Positions 10,311-21,364 of a stretch of 64,000 bases of DNA are shown one piece after another. The notes below the pieces were generated by a model. It did no database searches. It had not been told where the DNA came from and was given only the letters and a program-made list of their open reading frames with translations. Within the stretch, counting starts at the first letter, position 1. Each line of letters begins with the position of its first letter. The stretch comes from Vanrija pseudolonga. Taxonomy: Eukaryota; Basidiomycota; Tremellomycetes; Trichosporonales; Trichosporonaceae. A program made the position numbers and the translations under genes. The stretch spans positions 2,170,001-2,234,000 of the forward strand of contig NC_085850.1 of NCBI RefSeq assembly GCF_020906515.1, read 5' to 3'.

Positions 10311-11546
10311 TGCACAGACGCCGTGGTGTGTAGAGGAGCATTGAGAACGGGCGTGGTTGGTTGAGGCCGAGAGGGAGAGAGAGAGGAAGGATGAGGACAG
10401 GGTCCATGGGTGGCTCGTTTCATACTGCTCTGCTCTTTCCGTTTCCAAGCCGTGCGTGGCCTGTCCTTACTCGCTCGCGACCAACATGTTGGCAACCATC
10501 GTGGTGATCCGAGGCCACAAATACACTACTCTTCCCCACTTTATCTCCTCGTGCAGGTTGCACACGCCGAGTCGATAGCGTCGTCGTGATTCGGCGACAG
10601 CACGCAAACCATTATCAAGCATGCCAACCAGGTGGGGAGCAGAGCACGATTTACGTCCGAACGGAGGAAGAAGGACGCGCTTCTTTCGGCGTCACACTCA
10701 TCATGTCTCCAAGAGCCCCCAAAGCTGGCCGGGGGCCACGGCCACGACAAGCAAGCAACAATGCCCGCCCGTGGGGGAATGCGTTGTCCGTCCAGGCCCA
10801 GGGTTGCACGCAACGCCCTGCTTCTCGTGGCTACCTCGCCTGTTGGAAACAGGACACGTGCGGCGGCGAGGTGCAACACATGCCGTGTGGAGCCGATAGG
10901 TGTGGATTGTTGTGGATTGCTGGAGAGCAAGCCCCCGATGATATCACTGCTCGTGCGCCGACCGATAGCGCACTTACTCGGCCTGGTCAGTCTCCACGGG
11001 GCCATCCCTGGCATTCGCGTCGGGGCTGCCGATTGCGCCAGCGGGAAACATGCCCCGGCACTGCACTTCACTGCACTGTGTGAGTGGGCCAAGGTGGGCG
11101 GCGCGCCGACGACAACAGTGCTGCCTGGCGCCAGTATAGATTCGGCCGACGCTCCACAACTTTTTGGATGGACGCGTGCCACATGCCGCGTGCGTGGGGG
11201 TGGGGTGCCTTTCCGACTCCCCGCCGGAGGTACCAGCCGTGACACTTGCTCGGTCTTTTGAATCCCCGCTAACCTAGGCTCTGCTTCCGGGGAATAATAT
11301 ACTTGCACCTGCATGGGGCGAGCGAAGCGCTCGTGCTGTACCTCGACCTGGGCGCAGCGGAAACAGCTCCAAGGTGCATGTGAAGAGACCTCGGTGTTTC
11401 TACATCCGCTCGCTATATGCTTGTTATCAGACGCAACGTGCCTCGCACATGTCCACTATCCCCACACAAAGGCCACGCGCCCACGCGTCGCACAACGGAA
11501 TAAGACCCCGCACGGGGGGATACCTCGGCCCAACTGTCGGCCCAAC
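10311..11546. other. intergenic
   Basis: About 1.2 kb. Several overlapping ORFs on both strands (up to 257 codons, 10541-11314) arise because stop codons are rare in GC-rich DNA; they show no domain, no codon contrast and compete with each other, so none is called. Confidence 0.5.
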
Positions 11547-13560
11547 TTAGAGTGGCTGGCCTCGTCCCTCGTCTTCCGCAAACTTGTCTTTGGTGTCGCT
11601 CGCGCCCTGGATCCCGTCTGTCTCGTCGGAACGCTCTGCTTCCGCTGCCTGTGCCTTGCGCTTGTCGCGCCGCAAGAGGAAGAGGATGAGAGTGGTCCAG
11701 ATGACTGGGATCCGTTAGTGCCGGCCACAGTACCTTGCGCGCCCCACTCCACACTCACTGAGCAAGATCTGGTAGATGATCGTTGCCGTCATTCCCTTGC
11801 GTGCGGCCGGGAAATCGCTATTAACTGTCAGCAGCTACCCCATGTCCCGATCGGCCATCGCTCCACCACGGATCCCTCCAACTCACGTCGTCTTCCAGTA
11901 GAAGTTGGGACCCACCGCCTGGACAACATATGCCAGGTCGTTGCCCATCGCCACGAGCAGAGCGCGCTTCTCGGTATCGTGCTGGTTAATTTCATTGATC
12001 CACGCCAGGATAAGCGGGCCAGCACCCGACGCCGCCGAGGTGAGCCAGTAAAGGGCAAAGTGGGCTTCAATGTTCTCGTAGAGTGGGATGATGCGAAGCG
12101 GGATGGCGATGCCGAGCTGTGGGTTGGGGTCAGCGGAGGGACTCCACCAAGACCTCGGCCCAAGAACCTACCAAGAAGAACGCGCCGATGTACATGAACG
12201 GCCAACGGCGTCCCTTTAGCGGTCCATCAGACAGCCAGGCATAGAACAGCGACACGACAATGAAGATACCAGTCGCAACGAGGGGCACTATGGGGGTTAG
12301 TGGGCTCCGCACCGTGAGTACCACTCTAGCACGCACAGTTGTTGATCTGGGGCACAGTATAGTGACGACCAGGGACTGGCGCAGGCTTCTTGTTGAAGCT
12401 CTTGAGGTAGTATCCCATGGGCTGCTGGATACCACCGTTGTTCCAGATGACATACTGGAGGGCTGAAGGCATTAGCTGGGCACCTCGGCTGCTGACAAGC
12501 GGCACCACTTCCAACTCACGCAGGATGTAGATGTGCCAAGTCGAGAACAGCTCCTTAATCCTAGCCCTGGTCCAAGGCCGACGACCCGCACGTCCGATGC
12601 GCTTGAGACGAGCAATGGCAAGTTCGTTCTCCTCCTCTGTGAGCCACCACTCCTTCTTGTCCTGGAGCGGAAGACCAGGTAGGAAGAAGAAGCCGAACAG
12701 CGCGATGGGCAGCGTGATGATCGCGTCGATGATGAAGAGCCAACGCCAACCCGCGAGACCGTGTACGCCGCTGAGGTTCGTGTACGCTGCGGCCTGGAGG
12801 AAGCCCGAGAACATGGAGCCGAGGGAGCCGGCCAGCCAGAAGATCATGGCACGCTTGCCGATCTCGCGCGGCGTGTACCAGCCGCCGAGGAGGTAGTGGA
12901 TGCCCGGGTAGAAGCCCGACTCGAACAGGCCCACCAAGAAGCGGAGGGCATACAGAGCTTTGTATGACTTGACGCCATACGAGCCCAGCGTGGCGATACC
13001 CCAGCCAAACTCCAGGGCGGGGATGACGTACCGCGGCGATACTCGCGTGAGCAGCAGGTTGGAGGGAATCTGGCCGATCACATAGCCCACGGTCCAGATC
13101 GACACCGCCGTGACGAGCTCGTTACCGTACATCCCTGTGGCGAGGGTTAGCGAGGCCGATCCAAGGGGAAAGTGGCGCGACCTCCACCCAACACCATCCA
13201 CCATCCACCCGAAATCATCCTCCAACAACCTCTCCTCCTCTTTCCGCAACAACACCACGCCTCATGCACAGCTCCGCACTCACCCAGATCTTCTTGCATG
13301 CCTGAGAGAAAGGCATTGTTGATGTTCGATTGGTCAAGATTCTTCAAGAAGTAGCCCAGCGAAGCAAAGGTGAGGATCAGCGCGTCGACCTTGAAGAGCA
13401 GCCGGCGCTCATCCCTGGGGAGGTCGAATGTGTCCCAGATTCGGCCCTTCCAGGTCGGCTTGATCGCCTCGTGAAGGTCGACGGGCTTGCTGACGCTTTC
13501 GACGTCGCCGTCAGACGCGGTCTCATGGCCGGGCTGGTATGCGAGTGTTTTTGTGGCCAT
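11547..13560 (-). CDS. MFS transporter, anion:cation symporter family (paralogue 1)
   Basis: A 526-aa membrane transporter of the Liz1/Fen2/Seo1/Dal5-type MFS subfamily, which imports pantothenate, allantoate or related anions by proton symport at the plasma membrane. The seven exons are 13284-13560, 12520-13134, 12337-12462, 12172-12287, 11887-12116, 11759-11817 and 11547-11704; all junctions keep frame. Family hallmarks: the N-terminal [16 protein letters not shown] preamble, [17 protein letters not shown] (~68-84) entering helix 1, and [10 protein letters not shown] and [15 protein letters not shown] in the first half. The conserved central [11 protein letters not shown] loop and a WxLTEEE loop follow; the cytosolic C-terminus is charged. 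It is closely similar to the gene at 17898-19833. A tandem GATA site at 14211 suggests nitrogen-source control. The substrate is not determined. Confidence 0.9.
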
Positions 13561-13613
13561 GGCGGGCAGGCAGCTACGGGTGTGGGGATTGGTCTGGGCT
13601 CCGCCCCAGTCTC

Positions 13614-13619
13614 TTTATA
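13614..13619 (-). promoter_or_regulatory. TATA box of transporter 1
   Basis: TATAAA on the minus strand, 54 nt upstream of the ATG at 13560. Confidence 0.5.
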
Positions 13620-14210
13620 CAAGGCCTTAGCTTCGGCGATCGGTTCATGTTCGGAGCGTCTCGCGGCGGGTTCTCGACCGCGATAACCTGCGGTGCGTAG
13701 AGCTGCAGTCTCCCAAGCCCAGTCGCGTGCTGCTGTCGTCATTGTTGACGCCTTCGACGCTCCAGATGGCATTGGCGGTAGTGGGCCCTTTGTAAGCTTT
13801 TAATAAGGCACCATGGCGGCGGGCGTGACTAGTAAGCTAGTCTGTTCCTCCAGGCCGCCCAGCGCCGCCACGGACATGTCCGAGCGAGCGAGGATGTGGG
13901 GAGATAAGCGGAGGGCGGTTGGCGGGACGCCACGCGCCGGCACAATGAGTGGCTCATGTTTCAGGGAAATGATGTGATTGCCTGTCTTGCCCATCGGCAA
14001 GTGGACGGCGGCGCGGCGTCTTACAGTCACAAACGCTATGTAGACGCGGCGCGAAACTACGACTTGGCGCCGCACGAATAGCATGGGCCCAATTGCCAAG
14101 AGAGCGCACACGACGGAATGCAGAGCGGACCGGCCTGACGCTTCGGCCACCGAGGTCACGAGGTGCTTCTGCAACCTCCGTCCATCCTTCGGCAGGGGAC
14201 GACGGTCCCG

Positions 14211-14222
14211 GATAAGATAACG
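14211..14222 (+). promoter_or_regulatory. tandem GATA-factor site
   Basis: GATAAGATAACG contains two overlapping HGATAR-type sites, the target of AreA/Gat1-like nitrogen regulators. It is 651 nt upstream of transporter 1. The identical 12-mer occurs upstream of transporter 2 at 20368. Binding is inferred from consensus. Confidence 0.5.
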
Positions 14223-14782
14223 GAGTAGCGTGCACGACTCGAGTGGTGGCGAGCAGAGCGAGAGCACGACGTCAGCAGAGCTCGGCCGTCGACGTCTGGG
14301 CGCGAGTACACGTGTCAGGCCGACACCCCCTGTGCGCAGATGAAGGTGCAGTGCCAAGAATACAAATACGCCGAGGCGGCAGAATGCCCAGTCATGTCAA
14401 GTCATGTCATGGCCGGCGGTCTGTGTATGCGCACCGCTCTTTCTCCTTGTCTGCAGCCAAGCAGATGTCGGCCGGTCCAGGGACTATGAGCGTATGGACA
14501 TGGACCCTGCACCCCAAGATCTCCCGTGCCATCGAAACCCTCGGGTCGAAACACAGCCAGCCAAGACCCGAAACACGTCCACCTGGACATGTCCGCTGGC
14601 TCAACATGGCCATCGAGGCTGGTCAATGCGTGCCATCCCACTGCCCACACTCCTCCCTCCTCGTCGGCACATCACTCCTCCCATCCATGCACATGCACAT
14701 CACCCCTCCGACAAGCGCGTAAACTTTCCAGCGGCACCGTCCACTTCCACTCTGCAAGGAACGGAATGAGTCCTTCCGGAGC

Positions 14783-14813
14783 CATGACGCCATCGTTGGC
14801 TTTTCATCGCCAT
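14783..14813 (+). promoter_or_regulatory. 31-nt conserved promoter motif, copy A
   Basis: Starts CATGACGCCAT and ends TTTCATCGCCAT; 27 of 31 positions match copy B at 20756-20786. It carries a TGACG half-site with an imperfect inverted partner at the other end, as expected for a bZIP (ATF/CREB-type) dimer site. It lies 1.1 kb upstream of the sugar porter. Confidence 0.4.
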
Positions 14814-15902
14814 CAGCCATCACCAGAACCGGGAGTCAGCATCTCGTTCAAAGACCGTCGTGGCGCTCAGTTGCGGGGGAGGGCTTGGTCTTGGGCGCCG
14901 AATCGGTCCGTCTACGCGAGAGTCATATTGGCTTGGCATGGGAGGGGGCTCGGAGGGCCGGAGGCCGACCCGCCGACACCCATCGGGATGCCGGTCAACC
15001 TGGCCGACCCCACCGCCAGTCCAACTCCGCGCAATTGTGGTCACTTCCCGACAACACCACCCCTCTCAAAATGATACTTGACACATGTCAGCCCAGCAAG
15101 ACTCTTCTGACGGCCAACAACTGATGGAGAACTCGCTAAACATAAGCCTGTCTGCCACCGTGTGCACTCTCCGCCGAGGCAGCTGACTCTGCCGAAGGAG
15201 GAGCGGCTTGCGGGCCCGCCGGCCGCCGACCTCCTCAACCTAACTACGGCGAATGCTTGGTCGGCGCCTACTACAACAGTAGATCTCACCACCTCCTGTC
15301 CTTCAGCACAGCAGTCACCATACAGGCAGTGGTTGTGCGGACCGCATCTACGGGTTACACAAGATGACCGACGGGCACATGGACCGCTGGTGGCTTCAAA
15401 ACCCCGTCACACCATCTCGAGGTGCTCCGCCAAGATCGTCGCCACTGCCGCCGGCAGTGGGCATGTGGATCACACCTTCCAAGTACTACATCCAAGAAGC
15501 AGTCTACACGGTCATTCGATCCCCCCCACAGCAGGGGGCCCGAAGGGACGAGAGTGGGCAAGGGGACTAAGCCGGCGGGCCTCCCACCCGCTCCGTCTAA
15601 CCCTAGGGCTGTCGGACACGGTCCCGCTCAGAGTTGTGACTCAGAGATCTGGCCCGGTCTATTCCTGCCACCTCCCCACCCCCTCTTGACGGTCTCCGCA
15701 AAGTCTCCATGACTGACCCAGCCCCGGTCCCTCATACTCAGCTGGTTACTCATGCCGCCGGGTACGGGGCTCGCGGGGCCAAGCGGGGCACATGAGCGGA
15801 CCTGGGGCCGATGGCAACGACTACAAGAAGGTCGGCGATGGAGGCACTGATCCCAGTTCACCCACCACTTACTTACCTTACAGCCAGTGGCACCTCCTCA
15901 CC

Positions 15903-17762
15903 ATGGCACCAGTGGCGATCATGACACCGAACCCGCAGCCGCAAGAGGCCGGGTGGAAGGCTCTCATCTCGAACCGCCGTTGCCTCGGCCTGGCGACATT
16001 CAGTGCCCTCGGTGGCGTGCTGTACGGTTACAACCAGGGCGTGTTCTCCAACGTCCAAGTGCAGGCCGAGTTCCACCACCGCTTCCAGAAAACTGTGAGT
16101 ACGCCTTTGTGTCGTCCCCACCTGACCAGCGCAGCTCGAAAACTCGACCACAAAGGGCATGCTCACGGCTATCCTCGAACTGGGCGCGTTCCTCAGCTCA
16201 CTGGTCGCCGGCCCCATCAGCGACCGTATCTCGCGAAAGCACTCCATCACGCTGTGGACGATCGTGTTCATTGTCGGTGTAGTCGTCCAGACCGCGGCGA
16301 CGTACAACGTCGGCATGATATACGCTGGGAGGTGGTTCGCCGGCATGGGGGTCGGAGGCCTGAGCACCGTCGTGCCCATGTACAATGCCGAGCTTGCGCC
16401 CGCTGCCATCCGCGGCACGCTCGTTGGTCTTCAGCAGGTGGCTATCTGTTGTGAGTTGTTGGTTGTGTGACACACCTCGTCGAGGGGCCCCTGACCGCCG
16501 CAGTCGGCATCATGGTCTCGTACTGGATCGCATACGGCACGGCCTTCATCGGCGGCACCACGTACCCCGGCCAGTCGTCCGCCGCGTGGCGTGTCCCTCT
16601 CGGCCTCCAGCTCGCCCCAGCCCTCGTCTTGGCCATCGGTATCCGCTTCCTGCCCTACTCGCCGCGCTGGCTCATGCTCCACGACCGGGATGACGAGTGC
16701 CTCGCGGTGCTGGCTGAGCTGCGCGCCAAGCCCGCGTCAGACCCCGACGTGCAGTACGAGTTCAGCTGCCTCAAGGCTGAGCGCCTCATCCACAAGGACG
16801 TCGCGGAGCGCCGATACGGCGTCTCCAAGATCACGTGGCGCGAGGAGATGCGCGAGTACTGGCGCTTGGTGTCTACGCCGGGGCTGAGGAAGCGTGCGAC
16901 CTTTGGGCCGCTTGTCCAGGCATTTGGTCAATTCTCAGGTATCAACGGTAAGTTGAAGACAGAGGCTGAGGAGGCCGTCAGCTGAGTCCTTAGCCATCCT
17001 GTACTATGCTCCGACGATCTTCGCCCAACTGGGCTTGACTGGTGGCACGACTTCGCTTCTTGCGACAGGCATCATTGGCGTGGTGCTCTTTGTCGTTACC
17101 GTCCCCGGCGCTCTCGTAGCTGACAGCGTGGGCCGTCGCCCGCTCCTGATGTTCGCCAGTGCCAGCATGGCGATCTCACACGCCATCATCGCCGCCCTCG
17201 TCGCCAAGTACGGTTCTGATTTCGCGAAACACAAGGGAGCCGGGTATGCTGCCATTGTCTTTGGTGAGCGCATGCCGCGGAAAACGCTGATGTCAGTCTT
17301 CTGGTACACGTCGTCGTACGGCTTCGGGTTTGGCCCGGTGGGCTGGATCATCTCCGCCGAGTCATGCCCTCTCGACCAGCGCGCGAGGAGCGTGGGCATC
17401 GCCTCAGCGGTCAAGTGAGTACAGTGACCAAATCCCAGCTAATGCCTCGCAGCTGGATCACAAACTTCACGGTCGCGCAGATCACCCCGATCATGCTCAC
17501 GAATATCGGATGGAAGACGTTCATTGTCTTCATGGTATTCTGCGTGCTCTGCCTCATTTGGGTGGTCATCTTCCTTCCCGAGCTCAAGGGCCTGTCCCTG
17601 GAGGAAATCGATGCGTTGTTCGACGACAAGTCGAGCGAGGAGGAGCGCGAGCGCCGCGACGAGATTGCCAGGTCCGTTGGCCTTGGGGTGGCGCACGGTG
17701 GCGACAAGGAGCTTAAGCCTCTTTCTGATGTCTACTATGACAACACTGGTAGTAAGGTATAG
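15903..17762 (+). CDS. sugar-porter family MFS transporter
   Basis: A 549-aa, 12-span transporter of the sugar porter family. The six exons are 15903-16094, 16135-16450, 16504-16947, 16994-17263, 17297-17414 and 17453-17762, with introns of 33-53 nt. Hallmarks: GGVLYGYNQGVFSNV in helix 1, the loop 2-3 GPISDRISRKHSI, GRWFAGMGVGGLSTVVPMYNAELAP (helix 4 and the loop after it), PYSPRWL for the usual PESPRWL before the central loop, QFSGINAILYYAPTIF in helix 7, and DSVGRRPLL. The C-terminal ELKGLSLEEIDALF is the standard ending. The substrate (hexose, pentose, polyol or quinate-like) cannot be read from sequence. An in-frame ATG at 15792 would add 37 unconserved residues; 15903 (CACCATGG) is better. 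It converges with transporter 2, with 135 bases between stops. Confidence 0.9.
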
Positions 17763-17897
17763 GTGGCGTTGCGGGATGCATATTGTGGCGGGGGTGGACT
17801 TCGGGGATAAGGGACGGCTCGCAGGCGGATGTCGTGCATCACATGTGGCCGAGGGATGGCCACATGAACCCTCACACCAAGACCACCACTATTGTTC

Positions 17898-19833
17898 TTA
17901 GGTCTTCCTCTCCTCCTCACCAAGCTTATCTTTCACGCTGTAGTCCTGTCCTTGGCCCTCAGAGTCACTCTTATCCTCATCACCGTCCACATCAACTCCC
18001 GCTGCCCCTCGCTCAGCCTTGATCTCCTGAGCGCGGCGCTTGTCACGGCGAAGGAAGAACAAGATCAAAGTGGTCCACAGGACTAGGTGTCAGCAGGCCC
18101 CCAGAAATCACTCACTCATCAGTATCTGCATGATGATAACCACCAGCATGCCCTTGCGGGCGGCAGGGAAGTCGGTCGTCTTCCAGTAGAAGTTCGGACC
18201 GACAGCCTGGACGACATATGCGAGGTCGTTGCCCATGGCAATCAGGAGGGCACGCTTCTCCGTGTCGTCATGGTTGATCTGGTTGATCCAAGAGAGTACG
18301 AGTGGGCCGGCACCATGGCCGAGGCTTGCGAGCCAGTAGAGCGCAAAGTGACCGTTGATGTTGTCGTACAGCGGCAGCACGCGCAGGGGAATGGCGATGG
18401 TGAGCTGGTTTTAGCCACCATACGCTCTCCAAACTCACCATGATCAAGCACCCGATGTACATGGTCGGCCAGCGACGGGCTTTGAACAGGTCGTCGTCGA
18501 CCCATGCAAAGAACAGTGCCGATACGATGTGAATGCCGGTAGCGGGAAGTGGCACTGGCGTGAGCTCGCTCAAGGCGCAGACTTACGGTTGTTGATCTGT
18601 GGCACCGTGAAGCTCCTTCCCGGCACAGGAGGGGGCTTCTTGTTGAAGCTCTTGAGGTAGTAGCCCATCGGCTGCTGGATGCCACCGTTGTTCCACAGGA
18701 CGTACTGGAGTGCTCATTGTCAGAAGGGCGACAAGTTGGGACTTACGGAGGACGTAGATGTGCCACGTGGAGAAGAGACCCTTGATCTTGTCCTTTGTCC
18801 ACTTTGTCTTGCCCTTTCTGCCGATCTTCTCCAAACGTCGGATAGCGAGCGCATTCTCCTCCTCCGTAAGCCACCACTCCTTCTTGTCCTGCAAGGGAAG
18901 ACCGGGGAGGAAGAAGAAGCCGAAGATGGCGATCGGGAGGGTGATGACAGCGTCGATGATAAATAACCACCTGAGCCGTCAGTATTGTCGTGCATGCAGT
19001 GCAGGTGTACCCACCGCCATCCAGCGAGGCCATGGACGCCATTCAGGTTGGTGTATGCGGCCGCCTGGAGGAAGCCAGAGAACATCTGCCCGATCGAGCC
19101 GGCGAGCCAGAAGATTGTGGCGCGCTTACCGATCTCGCGTGGGGTATACCAGCCTGTGGATGTGAGCTTCTTGATGACACCCACCAGATAGGGACAGGAC
19201 CGACTAACCGCCAAGGAGGTAATGGATACCCGGGTAGAATCCAGACTCGAACAGCCCGACGAGGAAGCGAAGCGCATACAGCGCCTTGTAGGACTTGACG
19301 CCGTACGACGCGAGGGTCGCCAGGCCCCAGGCGAACTCGAGCGAGGGGATAACGTAGCGCGGGGACACGCGCGTAAGCAACAGGTTGGACGGGATCTGGC
19401 CGATCACGTAGCCCACAGTCCAGATAGAAACGGCGGTCACGAGCTCGTTGCCGTGCATATCTGGGGATTAGTGTGGCACATGGTGGTGGCGGCTTACGAA
19501 GGTCCTCCTGCATGCCTGACTGACTGTCAGCTCATACCATCGTCGCACAGCAAACCAGGAAAGCATTGTTGATGTTCGTTTGGTCCAGGTTCCTGCTGTC
19601 AGAGCGTTGCGAGAGCCGAAGACGTACTTGAGGAAGTATCCCAGCGAGGCAAAGGTCAAGAGGAGGGCGTCGACCTTGAAGAGTAGCTTCCTCTCGTCGG
19701 CTGGGAGGTCGAACGTGTCCCACAGGCGGCCCTTCCACGTCTTCTTGGGGTTCTTGTCCACGTCTGCCGTGTCGACACTTGCCGAGTCCGAGCCGTGCGC
19801 GTTGGGCTCATAAGGGAGGGTCTTGGTCGCCAT
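17898..19833 (-). CDS. MFS transporter, anion:cation symporter family (paralogue 2)
   Basis: A 530-aa paralogue of the gene at 11547-13560, with the same N-terminal MATKTL start, WKGRLWDTFDLP preamble, [27 protein letters not shown] and C-terminal FFLRRDKRR features. The ten exons are 19628-19833, 19556-19593, 19498-19515, 19209-19460, 19015-19153, 18747-18970, 18587-18712, 18439-18554, 18116-18404 and 17898-18082. Exon 3 is only 18 nt, and nine introns of 32-55 nt interrupt the gene against six in paralogue 1; four sites are specific to this copy. Splicing gives NAFPGMQEDL where paralogue 1 has [11 protein letters not shown]. An ATG at 19848 would add five residues. A tandem GATA site lies 535 nt upstream. 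It is likely a vitamin, amide or organic-anion importer; the substrate is unknown. Confidence 0.88.
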
Positions 19834-19880
19834 CGTGGGTGGTGCCACTGTAGATCAGCGTCAGTTTCCTGCTTCCCGAC

Positions 19881-19886
19881 TTTATA
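19881..19886 (-). promoter_or_regulatory. TATA box of transporter 2
   Basis: TATAAA on the minus strand, 48 nt upstream of the ATG at 19833, the same layout as in paralogue 1. Confidence 0.5.
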
Positions 19887-20367
19887 TCCACACTTCTGAG
19901 GCCTGCTCGGCAACGAGCTGCACAGCTGAATGAGTCAACCACCTCGACAGGCCAAATATGTCGAGCGCTGCATTGCCGACGGGTGCCAAGTGTCGCCATT
20001 GACATCGGACATAGCTGACGACATGTGCGCGTGCGATGGTGAAGATGCTGGCGCGAGGCACGGTGCAGTCTTGACTCTCGGCGTGCACGGTGACTTACAC
20101 CGCCGAACATGAGTCTATGGAGCTACGGAAAGAGGGGAATGCAGGCCCAACTCGTCCGTCCGCCGCGGAGAAGTCGCCGGTGTTGCACCCCCTACGCACT
20201 TTCCCCGCCCTTTTCCCGGGGACGAGTCTTGGCATTCAGCCCCACCCGCAAAATAGACGCGCCTGGCTGGCCAAGCACGTCGAGAATTGTCTACTGTGCG
20301 GCTGGCTGGGTGTTGCGTGTCGTGTGAATGTCGTAGAGGCAGTGGACATTCGCTTCGCCAGTGCGAT

Positions 20368-20379
20368 GATAAGATAACG
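20368..20379 (+). promoter_or_regulatory. tandem GATA-factor site, second copy
   Basis: GATAAGATAACG, identical to the site at 14211 and also on the far side of a transporter promoter (535 nt from the ATG). Flanking bases differ, so the core was kept rather than the whole region copied recently. Confidence 0.5.
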
Positions 20380-20755
20380 CCCGTCCACCCCGCACCAAGA
20401 AGCCGGCGACTACATACATATGAAGACGACAGTCCTCCGCTTCGGTAGTCATGGACTTGAAACACATTCAACATCTCGTCGCAGCTCAGTACACGGCACG
20501 CATGCGTCCGAGTCAGGAAGCTTGAAGGCCGATCCTGCGGGCTGACAGCAACAGACTCAACTGAGCCAAGTCTTGGCATCGGCTCAAGCTCAGCTGGTAC
20601 TCGGGAGGCAGCCACCCGGCGCCTGCCCCAGCCAGCCACGGCAACTGCGCGGTACGCTGCGATTCGTTCGCTCTTTACTGTGGCTGGGTGGTGGGTGCCA
20701 AGCGGTGGGGGTGGGGGAGTAGGCCGGAAAGGTCCACCAGCCAGGGACAGCGACT

Positions 20756-20786
20756 CATGACGCCATTGTTCGCGTTTCATCGTCAT
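20756..20786 (+). promoter_or_regulatory. 31-nt conserved promoter motif, copy B
   Basis: Starts CATGACG and ends CGTCAT; with the next base the arms form a perfect 7-bp inverted repeat (CATGACG / CGTCATG), giving two inward-facing TGACG half-sites. It matches copy A at 27 of 31 positions without gaps and lies 0.6 kb upstream of the dioxygenase. Confidence 0.4.
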
Positions 20787-21310
20787 GATCTGTTTTGTTG
20801 TTCTTACACTTCGTCGCCTACGTTCAGTTATGTGTGGTCTCGACACACAGTGGATGCGTGTGACGACCTACAGTACAGTGATACCCTCGGCGCCTTCGGG
20901 CTCTTACTCGCTGGTCCATGCGTCGCTTCGCGATAGTCGCGACGACCCCCGCCGACAGTTACTCTTCACTCGCTCTCGAAGTGAGTGATCGTCGAGCTCG
21001 TGCTCCAACGACCATTGTACGACACTTCTCAGTCGCATGATACTGCTGGCTGTGATCACACCATCGCTCTGTGGTACCCCACCAGCCTGGCTTGGTAGAA
21101 TGTCCGACTTTAGCGACAAAGACGACGGGACGCGAGGGAGACATGGCCAGACGGAGATCGCCGAGTGGTCTGACCTCACAACCTCATTCTCACTCACTCG
21201 TGCGTGCTCACTCCAACTCTAACACCGGCAGTGCACCATGGCCAGCAGTTTCGTGACCAATTGCCTCGGCAAGCTAGGCTACTGAGTAATCACTAGCTCG
21301 GTGGAGCCGG

Positions 21311-21317
21311 TATATGA
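21311..21317 (+). promoter_or_regulatory. TATA-like element of the dioxygenase gene
   Basis: TATATGA, 54 nt upstream of the ATG at 21365. Confidence 0.35.
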
Positions 21318-21364
21318 ATCCACTCGACGCGTGCAGCAGCTGTTCCCCATCACACGAACTCACA

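Larger units (their letters stand above)
13561..15902. other. divergent promoter region of transporter 1 and the sugar porter
   Basis: 2.3 kb between two divergent genes. It carries a TATA box next to transporter 1, a tandem GATA site and a 31-nt dyad motif (all listed). A frame open from 15792 joins the sugar-porter ORF but is more likely leader. No other coding sequence is supported. Confidence 0.5.
19834..21364. other. divergent promoter region of transporter 2 and the TauD-type dioxygenase
   Basis: 1.5 kb holding, in order from the transporter, a TATA box, the tandem GATA site, the 31-nt dyad motif and a TATA-like site before the dioxygenase. The order matches the 13561-15902 region. No gene is seen inside. 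Confidence 0.5.

Noticed and set aside
10541-11314. 257-codon ORF on the minus strand with long plus-strand ORFs over it
   Set aside because: Open frames overlap on both strands, none has a motif, and GC-rich DNA gives long chance ORFs.
15792-15902. In-frame upstream start for the sugar porter
   Set aside because: Adds residues unlike the family; ATG at 15903 has the better context and gives the normal N-terminus.
20585-20640. A-box-like AGCTCAGCTGG
   Set aside because: No B box within tRNA range.
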